Source of the DNA: Anaerolineae bacterium
GTDB taxonomy: Bacteria > Chloroflexota > Anaerolineae > B4-G1
Reading direction: 5' to 3'
Assembly (NCBI GenBank): GCA_030612585.1
Contig: JAUWNP010000058.1
Location: 1-23,388, forward strand
Length of the DNA stretch: 23,388 nt
The stretch's first letter is position 1; each line of letters begins with the position of its first letter. The notes under the pieces were generated by a model. The model had not been told where the DNA came from and ran no database searches. It worked only from the letters and a program-made list of their open reading frames with translations. Made by a program: the position numbers and the translations under genes. Below, piece after piece: positions 7,303 to 14,919 of the stretch.

Positions 7303-8502
7303 CTAAACCCATATCACCCCTCTCGGGAGACGAGAGTCTACCTCACAGCCATCTTCAGTGACGATGATCGTGTTGCAGTGGCGGAAAGTTCCTACTCCCG
7401 GTACCCGCAGGTCGGGTTCCAGGGAAAAGGCCATTCCCGGCTCAAGCACCACGTCGGAGTAAAGACGCAGGTCCATCTTCAGTTCGCGGGCGTTGCCCTC
7501 GTAACTGACGATGCCCCGACCACAGCCCGAACCAGTGCGCGTGCCATAGCCGTATTTGGCGAACACGTCCTTGGTGACGCGATCTACGTCCGCAAGCCGG
7601 ACGCCCGGTCGTATAGCAGCGATGGCTGCTTCATTCGCCTCCACCATGATCTCAAAGGGCCGGCGCACAACCTCTGTCGGTTCACCCACGGCCACCGCTC
7701 GCTCCACATTGCCCCAGTAGCCCCACAGCCAGACTGACATTACCGTCTCTAGTAGTTGACCCTCTTTGACCCGATCCTCCAGATTCCAGGTTGTCCACTC
7801 GCTGTGGCCGGCCGCCTTCTCCACCGAGCCGAGCCCACAACCAGCGTGGATGAGGAAGGGGGTGTCTGGATGTCGGCTCAGAATCTCCTCCGTCATCACG
7901 GTCTTGACGTGCGTGGCCAACTTGTAGGCCGGCTTGCCGGGTTCGATAGCGCGGATCAGCGTCTCCTGTCCCAGGTCTGCGATGGCGTCGGCCAGGCGGG
8001 TCAGGCGCAACTCCTCCTCCGACATGACCATGCGCAGCCGATCCAGCATATCGGAAACACCCACGAACTCAGCCTTCGGCAGCGCTGCTCTCAGAGCCTC
8101 GTAGTGCCCCAACGGGAGGTGCCCCTCCTCAATACCGATGCGGCCAGTCTCCAGCCTCCAGCCTGCCAGAGCGTCCTTGACCAGGTGCACCATCGAAGCC
8201 AGCGGGGGTCTGGGATTCTCGTAGGTGGGCTCTATGTTGCAGTCCCAATAGGTCCGCACATCCTTGATCCACGATTGCCTCTCGGTATGCCCCTTCTCAA
8301 TGATGGACTGCACCATCGCAGCCTCCCCCTCCAGAGGGATCAGCGTTGCCATCGGCCGGCCGAAACAGTGGATGGGCACACCGCTCAAGTAGTATGAGGC
8401 GGCGTAGGAAGTAGCAGTGACGCAGCCGATTCCCTGTTCCGCCATCTTCTGACGCAAGTTTCTAACCCTGCGGTCCATTTCTCTGCGGCTGAAAACTGGC
8501 AT
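7303..8502 (-). CDS. Creatinase-like M24 (pita-bread fold) hydrolase
   Basis: 399 residues with an N-terminal creatinase domain and a C-terminal pita-bread domain (from about residue 165). The Asp/Asp/His metal ligands of M24 aminopeptidases are absent: the usual D-x10-D segment reads ETVMSVWLWGYWGNVER. Instead the catalytic residues of creatinase (from memory His232, Glu262, Glu358) line up with His233 (AAGHSEW), Glu267 (GNVERAV) and Glu362 (FSLEPD). A CFGRP motif (Phe47, Arg49) resembles creatinase's substrate-binding Phe62/Arg64. Expected chemistry is therefore metal-free hydrolysis of a C-N bond in a creatine-, ectoine- or other amidine-like compound, not dipeptide cleavage. GGAGGAGG precedes ATG 8502; a TTG 27 nt further upstream is a poorer start. 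It follows the amidohydrolase gene closely. The exact substrate is undetermined. Confidence 0.85.
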   Translation of the reverse strand: MPVFSRREMDRRVRNLRQKMAEQGIGCVTATSYAASYYLSGVPIHCFGRPMATLIPLEGEAAMVQSIIEKGHTERQSWIKDVRTYWDCNIEPTYENPRPPLASMVHLVKDALAGWRLETGRIGIEEGHLPLGHYEALRAALPKAEFVGVSDMLDRLRMVMSEEELRLTRLADAIADLGQETLIRAIEPGKPAYKLATHVKTVMTEEILSRHPDTPFLIHAGCGLGSVEKAAGHSEWTTWNLEDRVKEGQLLETVMSVWLWGYWGNVERAVAVGEPTEVVRRPFEIMVEANEAAIAAIRPGVRLADVDRVTKDVFAKYGYGTRTGSGCGRGIVSYEGNARELKMDLRLYSDVVLEPGMAFSLEPDLRVPGVGTFRHCNTIIVTEDGCEVDSRLPRGVIWV

Positions 8503-8547
8503 AGCCTCCTCCTCACCTTTGCCTGGCAATCTATGTCAGAATGGATA

Positions 8548-10167
8548 TTAATGCCTTAGCACCTGTCCTGCCAATCTCCCTGTGTACTCCCCCTCATCAA
8601 CAGCCACCTGACCGTTGACCAAGACGTATTCAATCCCACAAGGGCGCTCCAGTGGGTCCTCGTAGGTCCCCCTGGCTTCGATCTTGTCATAGTCAAAAAC
8701 GGTCACGTCGGCCCACATCCCCTCCCGGATCATGCCCCTGTCCCTGATCCCAAAACGCTGACAGGCGAAAGAAGTCATCTTCCTGATGGCCTCCTCTGCG
8801 GTCATCAACCCTTCTTCTTTGACATAGCGGCTAAACACTCGTGGGAACATACTGAGCCACTCCTGGCTGTATTGCATGTAGCGCGGTCCCACTTTCGAGA
8901 GATCCATCGCTTCGCAGTCGGTGCTGGGGAAGATGCACAGGGGATCGGGAGCAGTGATGTGATGATCGTCCTCGATGTGGGCGACGAACACGTAGGGCCC
9001 CTCGCCTCCCTCAGCAATGATCAAGTCGAATAGGACGTCCTCGGGCTCGATCTGCCGTTCTGAGGCAACTTCCGATATCTTCTTCCCCTCGACGCCGGGA
9101 TCAGACCTACATTCGTAGACCCACACCCTGTCCCAGGCGCGTTGCTGATAGATGCCGCCGTCTCCCGTTCTGCCGAGTGGCCCGTACGGGTCGATGGCCC
9201 TCATTTCCTCTTTGAGCCTGGCTCTGCTCTCCGGATCTTTGAGCATAGCCACAAATGTCTCGTGATCGGACTTGAACGGCCATGGAGGGAGGGAAGAACT
9301 GGCCTCGTAGTATATCCAGGGGAAGGCGTCCGTATCACAGGCGATGTCAATACCGCTCTGACGAGCCTGGTGCAACAGCCTCAACTTTTCCTCGGCTCTC
9401 CCATACGCTGGGAACTTGCTTTGCATGTGAGAGATGTGGACCGGGATACCCGCTTTTTCGCCAATCGTAATGGCCTCTTTCATGGCCTCGACGTTCGTCT
9501 CACGCTCTCCCCTGATGTGCGACACGTAGATCCCCTGGTGCCTGGCTGCGACCTTGGCGAGCGCGATTATCTCTTCGGTATCGGACCAGCAGCCAGGCCA
9601 GTAGACGAGCCCGGTGGAGAGGCCGAAAGCGCCTGCTTTCATGGACGCGTCCACCAGTTTCTCCATCTCGCTCAGTTCCGTGGGGGTGGCTTTCCTCTCC
9701 GCATGTCCCATGATACACAACCTGATGGTGCTGTGTCCCACCAGGGAGGCCACGTTCATAGACACTCCCTGCCGCTCCAGCCGGCCCAGATACCCATCAA
9801 ACGTGGACCAATCTACCTCGAAATCAGAGGTGTATGTCTTGGCCCGTCGTTCGCCTCTTTCCAGGGCGACACCGACCAGAGGCGTTGCTGAGTAGCCGCA
9901 ATTCCCCGTCACGGTAAGGGTAGCGCCTTGAATCAGCAGACTGTCCGCATAGGGGTATGCCATCAGCGACCAATCGGAGTGGCTATGCACGTCTACCCAG
10001 CCGGGTGAGACGACCAACCCCTCTGCATCTATGATCCGGCGGCCATGTGCGCGAATCCCCCGCCCGATCTGGACGATCTTGCCCTTACTGATGGCCACGT
10101 CACCTTTGAACCAGGGGTTACCAGAGCCATCGATGATCGTGCCACCCCGAATCAGCGCGTCAAACAT
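8548..10167 (-). CDS. N-acyl-D-amino-acid deacylase family amidohydrolase
   Basis: 539 residues of the metal-dependent amidohydrolase superfamily, D-aminoacylase branch. It has an N-terminal beta-sandwich part (LIRGGTIIDGSGNPWFKGDV), the first metal motif DVHSHSDW (His61, His63), Cys90 in GNCGYS (the family's unusual Cys ligand), YVSHIRGE, VHISHMQSK, and a late Asp in PSTDCEAM. C-terminal VLVNGQVAVDEGEYTGRLAGQVLR closes the sandwich. Family enzymes remove N-acyl or N-carbamoyl-like groups from D-amino acids or cyclic relatives in the cytoplasm. Its ATG lies 4 nt after the TAG stop of the MttB-like gene, so the two are probably translationally coupled. With the creatinase-like neighbour it supplies two successive hydrolytic steps. 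Substrate range in this family is broad, so the specific reaction is open. Confidence 0.87.
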   Translation of the reverse strand: MFDALIRGGTIIDGSGNPWFKGDVAISKGKIVQIGRGIRAHGRRIIDAEGLVVSPGWVDVHSHSDWSLMAYPYADSLLIQGATLTVTGNCGYSATPLVGVALERGERRAKTYTSDFEVDWSTFDGYLGRLERQGVSMNVASLVGHSTIRLCIMGHAERKATPTELSEMEKLVDASMKAGAFGLSTGLVYWPGCWSDTEEIIALAKVAARHQGIYVSHIRGERETNVEAMKEAITIGEKAGIPVHISHMQSKFPAYGRAEEKLRLLHQARQSGIDIACDTDAFPWIYYEASSSLPPWPFKSDHETFVAMLKDPESRARLKEEMRAIDPYGPLGRTGDGGIYQQRAWDRVWVYECRSDPGVEGKKISEVASERQIEPEDVLFDLIIAEGGEGPYVFVAHIEDDHHITAPDPLCIFPSTDCEAMDLSKVGPRYMQYSQEWLSMFPRVFSRYVKEEGLMTAEEAIRKMTSFACQRFGIRDRGMIREGMWADVTVFDYDKIEARGTYEDPLERPCGIEYVLVNGQVAVDEGEYTGRLAGQVLRH

Positions 10168-10171
10168 CTTC

Positions 10172-11626
10172 CTAACCGCTTTTCTCTACCGAACGTTGCT
10201 CCGCTCGTTCCACGATCTCTCTGATAGCCTGCACTTTGTCATCAGGCAGCGGTTCAGGGGTGTGCTCCTGCAAAATCTGCTTCACTTTCTGGTTGAGGCG
10301 CTCGCCCATCGTTAGACTGCCCGCTTCAACCCACTTCTCATAGTTCCACCGGTCAACCACGTCGGAATACCACACCTCCCGAAAGTGTTTCAGGGTGTGT
10401 TTCTTTTCGATATAGGAGCCACCCGGCCCAACCTCGTGGATCAGATCAAGTGCCAACGTCTCCTCGTCAATCTTGATGGGCTTCAGCATACAGCGGGCCA
10501 TCTCAATAGCCGTGTCAGAGAGGAGGATCATCTCGAAACTGCTGGTCAGGCCGCTCTCCAGATACCCGACATCGTGTACCAGGTTGTTGCCAGTCAGGAT
10601 GGACATGATCACTGAGGCGGTGGCCTCCATAGCCGCCTGCTGGTCGAGCATCTTGGCATCGCTACAGCCAGCATAGCCCCATACCGGCAGATGGTAGAAG
10701 TGGGCGAGATCGGCCGCTGCCCCGGTATTGAGCGAGAGCTCTGGCGCGCCGTAGGGCAGCACGGTGGTACGCATGTCCAGCGGGTGGATACCGTGAGCGT
10801 AAATGAAGGGCGTGCCCTGTCGTTTGAGCTGGACGATGACGTTGCCCGCCAGATTCTCGGCATTGGACAGGGCGATGATGCCAGCGTGCGTCTGGGGGCC
10901 GGAAGCGCCCATCATGGGACCAGAGCCGAAAACGACTGGCAACATCTTCTCGGCCATAAACAGGATCTTTTGCAACGTCTCTCTGTTGAATTGCAGCGGG
11001 GGGTTGGCCTCGACAAATACGGCTACATTAGGATTGCGGCGCAACTCGTCCGCACCACCAGCCGCAACCTCGGCCATCTCAATAATGTCTCGGCAGCCTT
11101 CCAGCCCATGAGCGGTGAAGACGATAGGCTTTACAGTGTTAAGCAGCATGGCCTCGAACTGATGCACGTCCGACACAGCCACAGGCACGTCGGAGATGAG
11201 GCCGATGGACAGCACAAAGTCGATGTTGGCCAGGGCGTCGCAGAGACAGATGCCCTGCGCCACGTCTTGCTTGAGGAACTTTCGCCGCTGACCGGTGAAA
11301 GAGTCTAACACGTTGGGGCAGTCGGAGCCGGTGCCGAAGTAGACATTGCGATCCTCCAACCACATCACCCGCTCGCCGTTGCGGTGACAGAGCACCACGC
11401 GCGGCGGGGCCACGCTCAATGCCCACTCGACCAGATGCGGTGGGTAGCGCACCAGGTTACCGTCGGTCACGTCGGCCCCAGCCTCCCGTAGCAGCGCGAC
11501 CGCTTCCTCGTCCATGACCCGGATCCCTGTGCGACTCAATATCTCCAGGCTGGCCAGGTGAATCTGTTGGCACTGTTCATCAGACAAGACACGAAAGTGG
11601 CGGTGACCCGCCTTCGCAGCATCCAT
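10172..11626 (-). CDS. MttB-family (trimethylamine methyltransferase-like) corrinoid-dependent methyltransferase, non-pyrrolysine
   Basis: 484 residues with the MttB TIM-barrel signature: N-terminal IHLASLEILSRTGIRVMDEEAVALLREAGA, central VVFGSGPMMGASGPQTHAG, the GYAGCSDAKMLDQQAAMEA segment, and a C-terminus with GPGGSYIEKKHTLKHFR, DRWNYEKW and GERLNQKVKQIL. The frame is continuous without an internal amber codon, so it is not the pyrrolysine MttB. Characterised non-Pyl relatives (MtgB and others) demethylate quaternary amines such as glycine betaine, proline betaine or carnitine and pass the methyl group to a corrinoid protein. The start is ATG 11626, with AGGAGA 8 nt upstream. It lies 35 bp after the AOR gene and 4 nt before the amidohydrolase. 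No MttC-type corrinoid protein or reductive activator is present here. Confidence 0.9.
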   Translation of the reverse strand: MDAAKAGHRHFRVLSDEQCQQIHLASLEILSRTGIRVMDEEAVALLREAGADVTDGNLVRYPPHLVEWALSVAPPRVVLCHRNGERVMWLEDRNVYFGTGSDCPNVLDSFTGQRRKFLKQDVAQGICLCDALANIDFVLSIGLISDVPVAVSDVHQFEAMLLNTVKPIVFTAHGLEGCRDIIEMAEVAAGGADELRRNPNVAVFVEANPPLQFNRETLQKILFMAEKMLPVVFGSGPMMGASGPQTHAGIIALSNAENLAGNVIVQLKRQGTPFIYAHGIHPLDMRTTVLPYGAPELSLNTGAAADLAHFYHLPVWGYAGCSDAKMLDQQAAMEATASVIMSILTGNNLVHDVGYLESGLTSSFEMILLSDTAIEMARCMLKPIKIDEETLALDLIHEVGPGGSYIEKKHTLKHFREVWYSDVVDRWNYEKWVEAGSLTMGERLNQKVKQILQEHTPEPLPDDKVQAIREIVERAEQRSVEKSG

Positions 11627-11661
11627 GCATCCATTCTCCTTGTCAAAACCGTGCCTGGAAC

Positions 11662-13554
11662 TCAGACGATGCCCTGCTGTCGCCCGTCTTGCTCAAGCCC
11701 CAGTTCTTTCAGCTTCGTCGGCGTTGGCACGCCCTGCTCGTTCCAGCCTCGGAGGCGATAGTAGTCGTCCAGCATATAGTCCAGGTCCTCGCGGGTCAGC
11801 CGGCGGCCCTTGACCGGTTCGTCGGGTAATGAATCCTCGCGGCAGCGATAGGCCACATCGTCGTCCTTGCGGGTAAAGCCCTCGCGCAGGTTGAACAGCC
11901 GCGTCAAGTTGTAGATGCGCTCACCTACGAGGTTGATATCCTCACCTGTGTACTCAGTGCCGGTGACCGCGCTCAACATCTTGGCAAAAGTCTCGGGCGA
12001 AGTACCGCCACCTTCCTCACTGCTGCCTTTGGTGAAGTCGCACTTCACCAGTGTGTTGGTCCCGACCTGATAGTCCTGCAGCCAGATCAGAACTTCGGCC
12101 TTGCCTTCGACGCCGAAACGCTCGAATTTGCGACCGCGCCAGGTTCCTCCCCAGGCCTCGTAGCCCACCATGTAGCCCTGCACGTGTTCGCCACCCTTGT
12201 CGCCGGTCATGTAGCCCAGACCGTGGCCGGGCAACCCGCGCGGGTCGTAACCAGGCATCTCCAGCCCCTTGGTGTGTACGGCATACTTGTACGAAGCCTG
12301 ACCGACTTGTTCTGCGGCGCGCTTCACGCCTTCGGCCAAGACGTCACCAATTCCCTGCCGGAAGGCGATCATCTCCAGAATACGATGCACCGCCTTATAC
12401 GCCCCGAACTTGAGGTCCAGCCCATCCACGTCCTCTGGCCGCAGGTGGCCCCGTTCCAACGCCTCCATGGCGAAGCCGATCACTCCCCCAGCGGACATGG
12501 TGTCCAGGCCCAGGACATCGCATAAGTGACAGGCATAGGCTACTCCCTCAAGGTGGTCGATCCCCAGGTTGCTGCCCATCAAAGCCTGGCTCTCGTACTC
12601 CACGTTTTCGCAGACAGTACCCTTGTGAGCGCCGCGACGCAGGACGCCAACTTTGCTACAGGCGATGATACAACCCATGCAGGCCGTGTTGCGCAGCCAG
12701 ATGTGCTTTTTGTGCATCACCCCGTCGATCCTGGCTGCTCCAAGAAAGGAAGCCTGCCTGGCGTTGTAGACAGGAAAAAGGGCCAGGGCACTATGAGCGT
12801 CGAAGCCCCCCAGTGTTCCAGTCTCTGTAAAACCGTGCATCTCCGCCCCTCGCCTGATCTGTTCCCAGGATGTGCGCACGGCGGACAGGAGGCGGTCCGG
12901 TTCGGCTACGGTCAAACGATGGGTTCCTCGCACGACGATGGCCTTGAGATTCTTGGAACCCATCACTGCTCCCCCACCGCAGCGGCCGGCCTGGCGGTGG
13001 GGCATAGCGTCGATCAAGGCGAAGCGTACCAGGTTCTCGCCCGCCGGGCCGATGCAGGCGATCTTGAAGGTGCGGTCTCTCAGTTCCTCGTAGAGGCTCT
13101 CGTAGGTCTGATAGGTATCCTTACCCCACAGAAAAGCGGCATCCCTGACCTCCACTCGGTCGTCGTCAATGTAGAGATAGACAGGCGCATTGGCTCGACC
13201 GGTGATGACGATGCCGTCATAACCGGCATACTTGATCTCGGGGCCCAAGGTCCCACCATGGAACGAATCCCCATACGTTCCAGTCAGGGGAGATTTGAAG
13301 ACAATGACCTCGCGCATCGAGGGGGCCACCGTGCCGGTCAGAGGTCCAGGCAGGAACATCAGGAGGTTAGACGGATCAAAGGCATCGGTTTGAGCCTTAA
13401 CCGTGTCATACAGCAAACGCGCGCCAAAGCCCTTGCCGCCAATGTAGTTCTCGATGAGGGATCCCTCTAGGGGCACGGTACTGGAGCTTCCCTCTGTCAA
13501 ATCTACCCACAGCAAGCGTTCGTGGTACCCATATGCCCCATGGCATTCCTCCAC
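11662..13554 (-). CDS. Aldehyde:ferredoxin oxidoreductase (tungsten/molybdenum pterin)
   Basis: 630 residues, full length for AOR. The N-terminal domain has ENYIGGKGFGARLLYD and LMFLPGPLTGT, then FKSPLTGTYGDSFHGG and GPEIKYAGYDGIVITGRA. The four Fe-S cysteines appear as C292-x2-C295-x3-C299 (CMGCIIAC) and C505 (TLVKCDF), close to the spacing in Pyrococcus AOR. GLDTMSAGGVIGFAMEA and PGYDPRGLPGHGLGYMTG are pterin/active-site regions. It oxidises aldehydes to acids, giving electrons to ferredoxin or flavodoxin, in the cytoplasm of anaerobes. The start is GTG 13554, the earliest codon that keeps the GYHERLLWVDLTEG beginning; its ribosome-binding site is weak. It follows the flavodoxin-like gene by 30 bp, which suggests that protein as electron acceptor. 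The physiological aldehyde is unknown. Confidence 0.92.
   Translation of the reverse strand: MEECHGAYGYHERLLWVDLTEGSSSTVPLEGSLIENYIGGKGFGARLLYDTVKAQTDAFDPSNLLMFLPGPLTGTVAPSMREVIVFKSPLTGTYGDSFHGGTLGPEIKYAGYDGIVITGRANAPVYLYIDDDRVEVRDAAFLWGKDTYQTYESLYEELRDRTFKIACIGPAGENLVRFALIDAMPHRQAGRCGGGAVMGSKNLKAIVVRGTHRLTVAEPDRLLSAVRTSWEQIRRGAEMHGFTETGTLGGFDAHSALALFPVYNARQASFLGAARIDGVMHKKHIWLRNTACMGCIIACSKVGVLRRGAHKGTVCENVEYESQALMGSNLGIDHLEGVAYACHLCDVLGLDTMSAGGVIGFAMEALERGHLRPEDVDGLDLKFGAYKAVHRILEMIAFRQGIGDVLAEGVKRAAEQVGQASYKYAVHTKGLEMPGYDPRGLPGHGLGYMTGDKGGEHVQGYMVGYEAWGGTWRGRKFERFGVEGKAEVLIWLQDYQVGTNTLVKCDFTKGSSEEGGGTSPETFAKMLSAVTGTEYTGEDINLVGERIYNLTRLFNLREGFTRKDDDVAYRCREDSLPDEPVKGRRLTREDLDYMLDDYYRLRGWNEQGVPTPTKLKELGLEQDGRQQGIV
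13503..13541 (-). other. Short out-of-frame ORF with strong Shine-Dalgarno at the AOR start
   Basis: Within the first codons of the AOR frame, GGAGGAATGCC is followed by ATG 13541 in a different frame, giving a 12-residue peptide ending in TAG. This site looks stronger than the one available to the AOR GTG start. It could be a translational regulator of AOR or a sign of a small indel near the true start; it may also be chance. Confidence 0.25.
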
Positions 13555-13584
13555 ACGCCTTACGACATAATAGAAGAACCTTCT

Positions 13585-14055
13585 TCAGTCCACCGCTTCC
13601 AGTATAGCCTGCGCCGCCTTGCGGCCAAAAGCCAGGCAATCCTGCCTCACCACATCATCCGGCGATTCATCGGTGAAGCCAATGGTGTCGGTGATGGTCA
13701 TGCGGTGATTCTGCAAGAACCACATCATCGCTACGAGACAGCGATGCACGTCGGGCCACCAATTCGCTGAACAGAAGGCAAAGCCCAGATTGCCTCGGAG
13801 TTGATAGTTCTTATGAAGAGGGTGCGTTTCCTCGTCCATGAACTTCTTGAGGGGCCAGGCGACGGTGCTGTAATAGGATGGCGAGCCAAAGACCAAGCCG
13901 CCTGCTTCCAACAAAAGCCGGCGCGGGCAGTCGTCCGGAGTCTTTAGCAAGACATTCACTCCCTCGCTTCGTGCACCCTCGGCGATGACCTCCGCCATGC
14001 GCCGCACGTGTCCACTACGGCTGTAGTAGATGATTAACAGAGTTGGCTTTCCCAT
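13585..14055 (-). CDS. Flavodoxin-like / NADPH-dependent FMN reductase-type protein
   Basis: 156 residues with a flavodoxin-like alpha/beta fold. The FMN phosphate loop is SRSGHVRRMA (residues 12-21), followed by LVFGSPSYYSTVAWPLKKFMDE, the typical isoalloxazine-side loop of the WrbA/flavodoxin group, and a central GFAFCSANWWPDVHR. The start is ATG 14055, with GGTGAGG upstream; a TTG 18 nt earlier contains that site and is unlikely. It lies between the GntR regulator and AOR in the same operon. The likely role is carrying electrons from AOR, or supplying low-potential electrons for reactivation of an oxidised corrinoid; both are inferences. It could instead be a quinone or FMN reductase. Confidence 0.8.
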   Translation of the reverse strand: MGKPTLLIIYYSRSGHVRRMAEVIAEGARSEGVNVLLKTPDDCPRRLLLEAGGLVFGSPSYYSTVAWPLKKFMDEETHPLHKNYQLRGNLGFAFCSANWWPDVHRCLVAMMWFLQNHRMTITDTIGFTDESPDDVVRQDCLAFGRKAAQAILEAVD

Positions 14056-14092
14056 GCTGCCGACCTCACCCAATCAGTCAGACCCTTTCAAT

Positions 14093-14806
14093 TCATGATA
14101 GCATTTCGAGCAATGCCACAGTAGACTCCTCTACGTGCTTTACCATGATGGCCCCGGCTCTATCCCCATCCCCTTGAGCGATGCTCTCATACACCCCTCG
14201 GTGAGACTCCAGCTCCCATTCCAGATAACCTGGCTTCTCCTCCAAGAGCAAGCCGCGCTCGGCCAGCGGCCCCAGGATCGAGTCTATGAACATTGAGAGG
14301 ACTTCGTTGTGGGCTGCCCGCGTGACAGCACGGTGAAACTCTAGAGACAGACGGTGCAACGATTGGCCCGCTTTGATGGCCGACTCACATCTGGTTAGAA
14401 TCTCCCGTATGGCCGTCAAGTCCTCATCGGTTGCCCTCTGTGCCGCGAGATTCGCGATTTCTGGTTCGATGATCTGTCGCGCTTCTAGCAACTGCTCAGT
14501 CAAATTCCTGCCTATTATCCGAGCCAAGATGTCAGGACGCACAATAGTCCTGGCATCCAATTCCTTCACAAAGGTACCCTGTCCTTGCTTCATATCTACC
14601 AGACCCATTGTGGCAAGACTGCCAAGGGCCTCACGGACAGTTGAACGCCCAACCTGCAATTTCTCTGTGAGTTCCTGCTGAGAGGGTAACTTATCTCCTG
14701 GACTCAGATGCCCCCCCAATATGAGAGAGATGAGTTGCTCTGCAACTGATTCGGCCAACGTCCTTCGACTGGCTGGCTCTATTTCCACCAAGGCTATTGA
14801 ACTCAT
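14093..14806 (-). CDS. FadR-subfamily GntR transcriptional regulator (FCD domain)
   Basis: 237 residues. The N-terminal winged helix-turn-helix (about residues 15-80) has LAESVAEQLISLILGGHLSPGDKLPSQ-type GntR features and GRSTVREALGSLATMGLVDMKQGQGTFV. The C-terminal FCD ligand-binding domain (about 95-230) has LLEARQIIEPEIANLAA, a LEFHRAVTRAAHN helix and late ESHRGVYESI / MVKHVEES histidines that probably bind a metal. Such regulators bind organic-acid or amino-acid ligands and usually repress the adjacent catabolic operon. The ATG has AGGAGAC upstream. It is the first gene of the cluster; a sigma-70 promoter and operator-like palindromes lie immediately upstream, so autoregulation together with control of the whole operon is likely. 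The effector is unknown. Confidence 0.92.
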   Translation of the reverse strand: MSSIALVEIEPASRRTLAESVAEQLISLILGGHLSPGDKLPSQQELTEKLQVGRSTVREALGSLATMGLVDMKQGQGTFVKELDARTIVRPDILARIIGRNLTEQLLEARQIIEPEIANLAAQRATDEDLTAIREILTRCESAIKAGQSLHRLSLEFHRAVTRAAHNEVLSMFIDSILGPLAERGLLLEEKPGYLEWELESHRGVYESIAQGDGDRAGAIMVKHVEESTVALLEMLS

Positions 14807-14835
14807 TTACGTCTCCTATTCCACCACTGTCATCG

Positions 14836-14866
14836 GATAATCATAGGGTCTTACTAACTGATTATC
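14836..14866. promoter_or_regulatory. Second inverted repeat in the GntR 5' leader
   Basis: GATAATCA (14836-14843) and TGATTATC (14859-14866) form a perfect 8 bp inverted repeat with a 15 bp spacer, abutting the AGGTC palindrome. It may be a second regulator site or a leader hairpin. It has no T-run, so it is not a terminator. Confidence 0.45.
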
Positions 14867-14880
14867 AGGTCATCAGACCT
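14867..14880. promoter_or_regulatory. Operator-like palindrome just downstream of the operon start site
   Basis: Perfect inverted repeat AGGTC-ATCA-GACCT located immediately after the predicted +1. The half-site GGTC/GACC is reminiscent of FadR-type operators, although the spacer is longer. Its position would allow the GntR regulator to block initiation or early elongation. Binding is inferred. Confidence 0.6.
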
Positions 14881-14890
14881 TTCAAAGTCC

Positions 14891-14919
14891 ATTATAGCAC
14901 GATTCAAACATAAAGTCAA
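14891..14919 (-). promoter_or_regulatory. Sigma-70 promoter of the catabolic operon
   Basis: On the minus strand, -35 TTGACT (14919-14914), a 17 bp spacer and -10 TATAAT (14896-14891), preceded by TG to make an extended -10. The predicted transcription start is near 14884, about 78 nt before the GntR start codon. This is among the closest matches to consensus in the window and sits at the head of the long minus-strand cluster. Confidence 0.85.

Noticed and set aside
10160..10180. TAG stop of the MttB-like gene read as pyrrolysine
   Set aside because: Read-through meets TGA after three codons, the protein already has its complete C-terminus at the TAG, and there is no internal amber codon.
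12526..13470. A 314-codon plus-strand frame antisense to AOR
   Set aside because: A shadow of the AOR coding sequence; the cysteine motif and full-length family match are on the minus strand.
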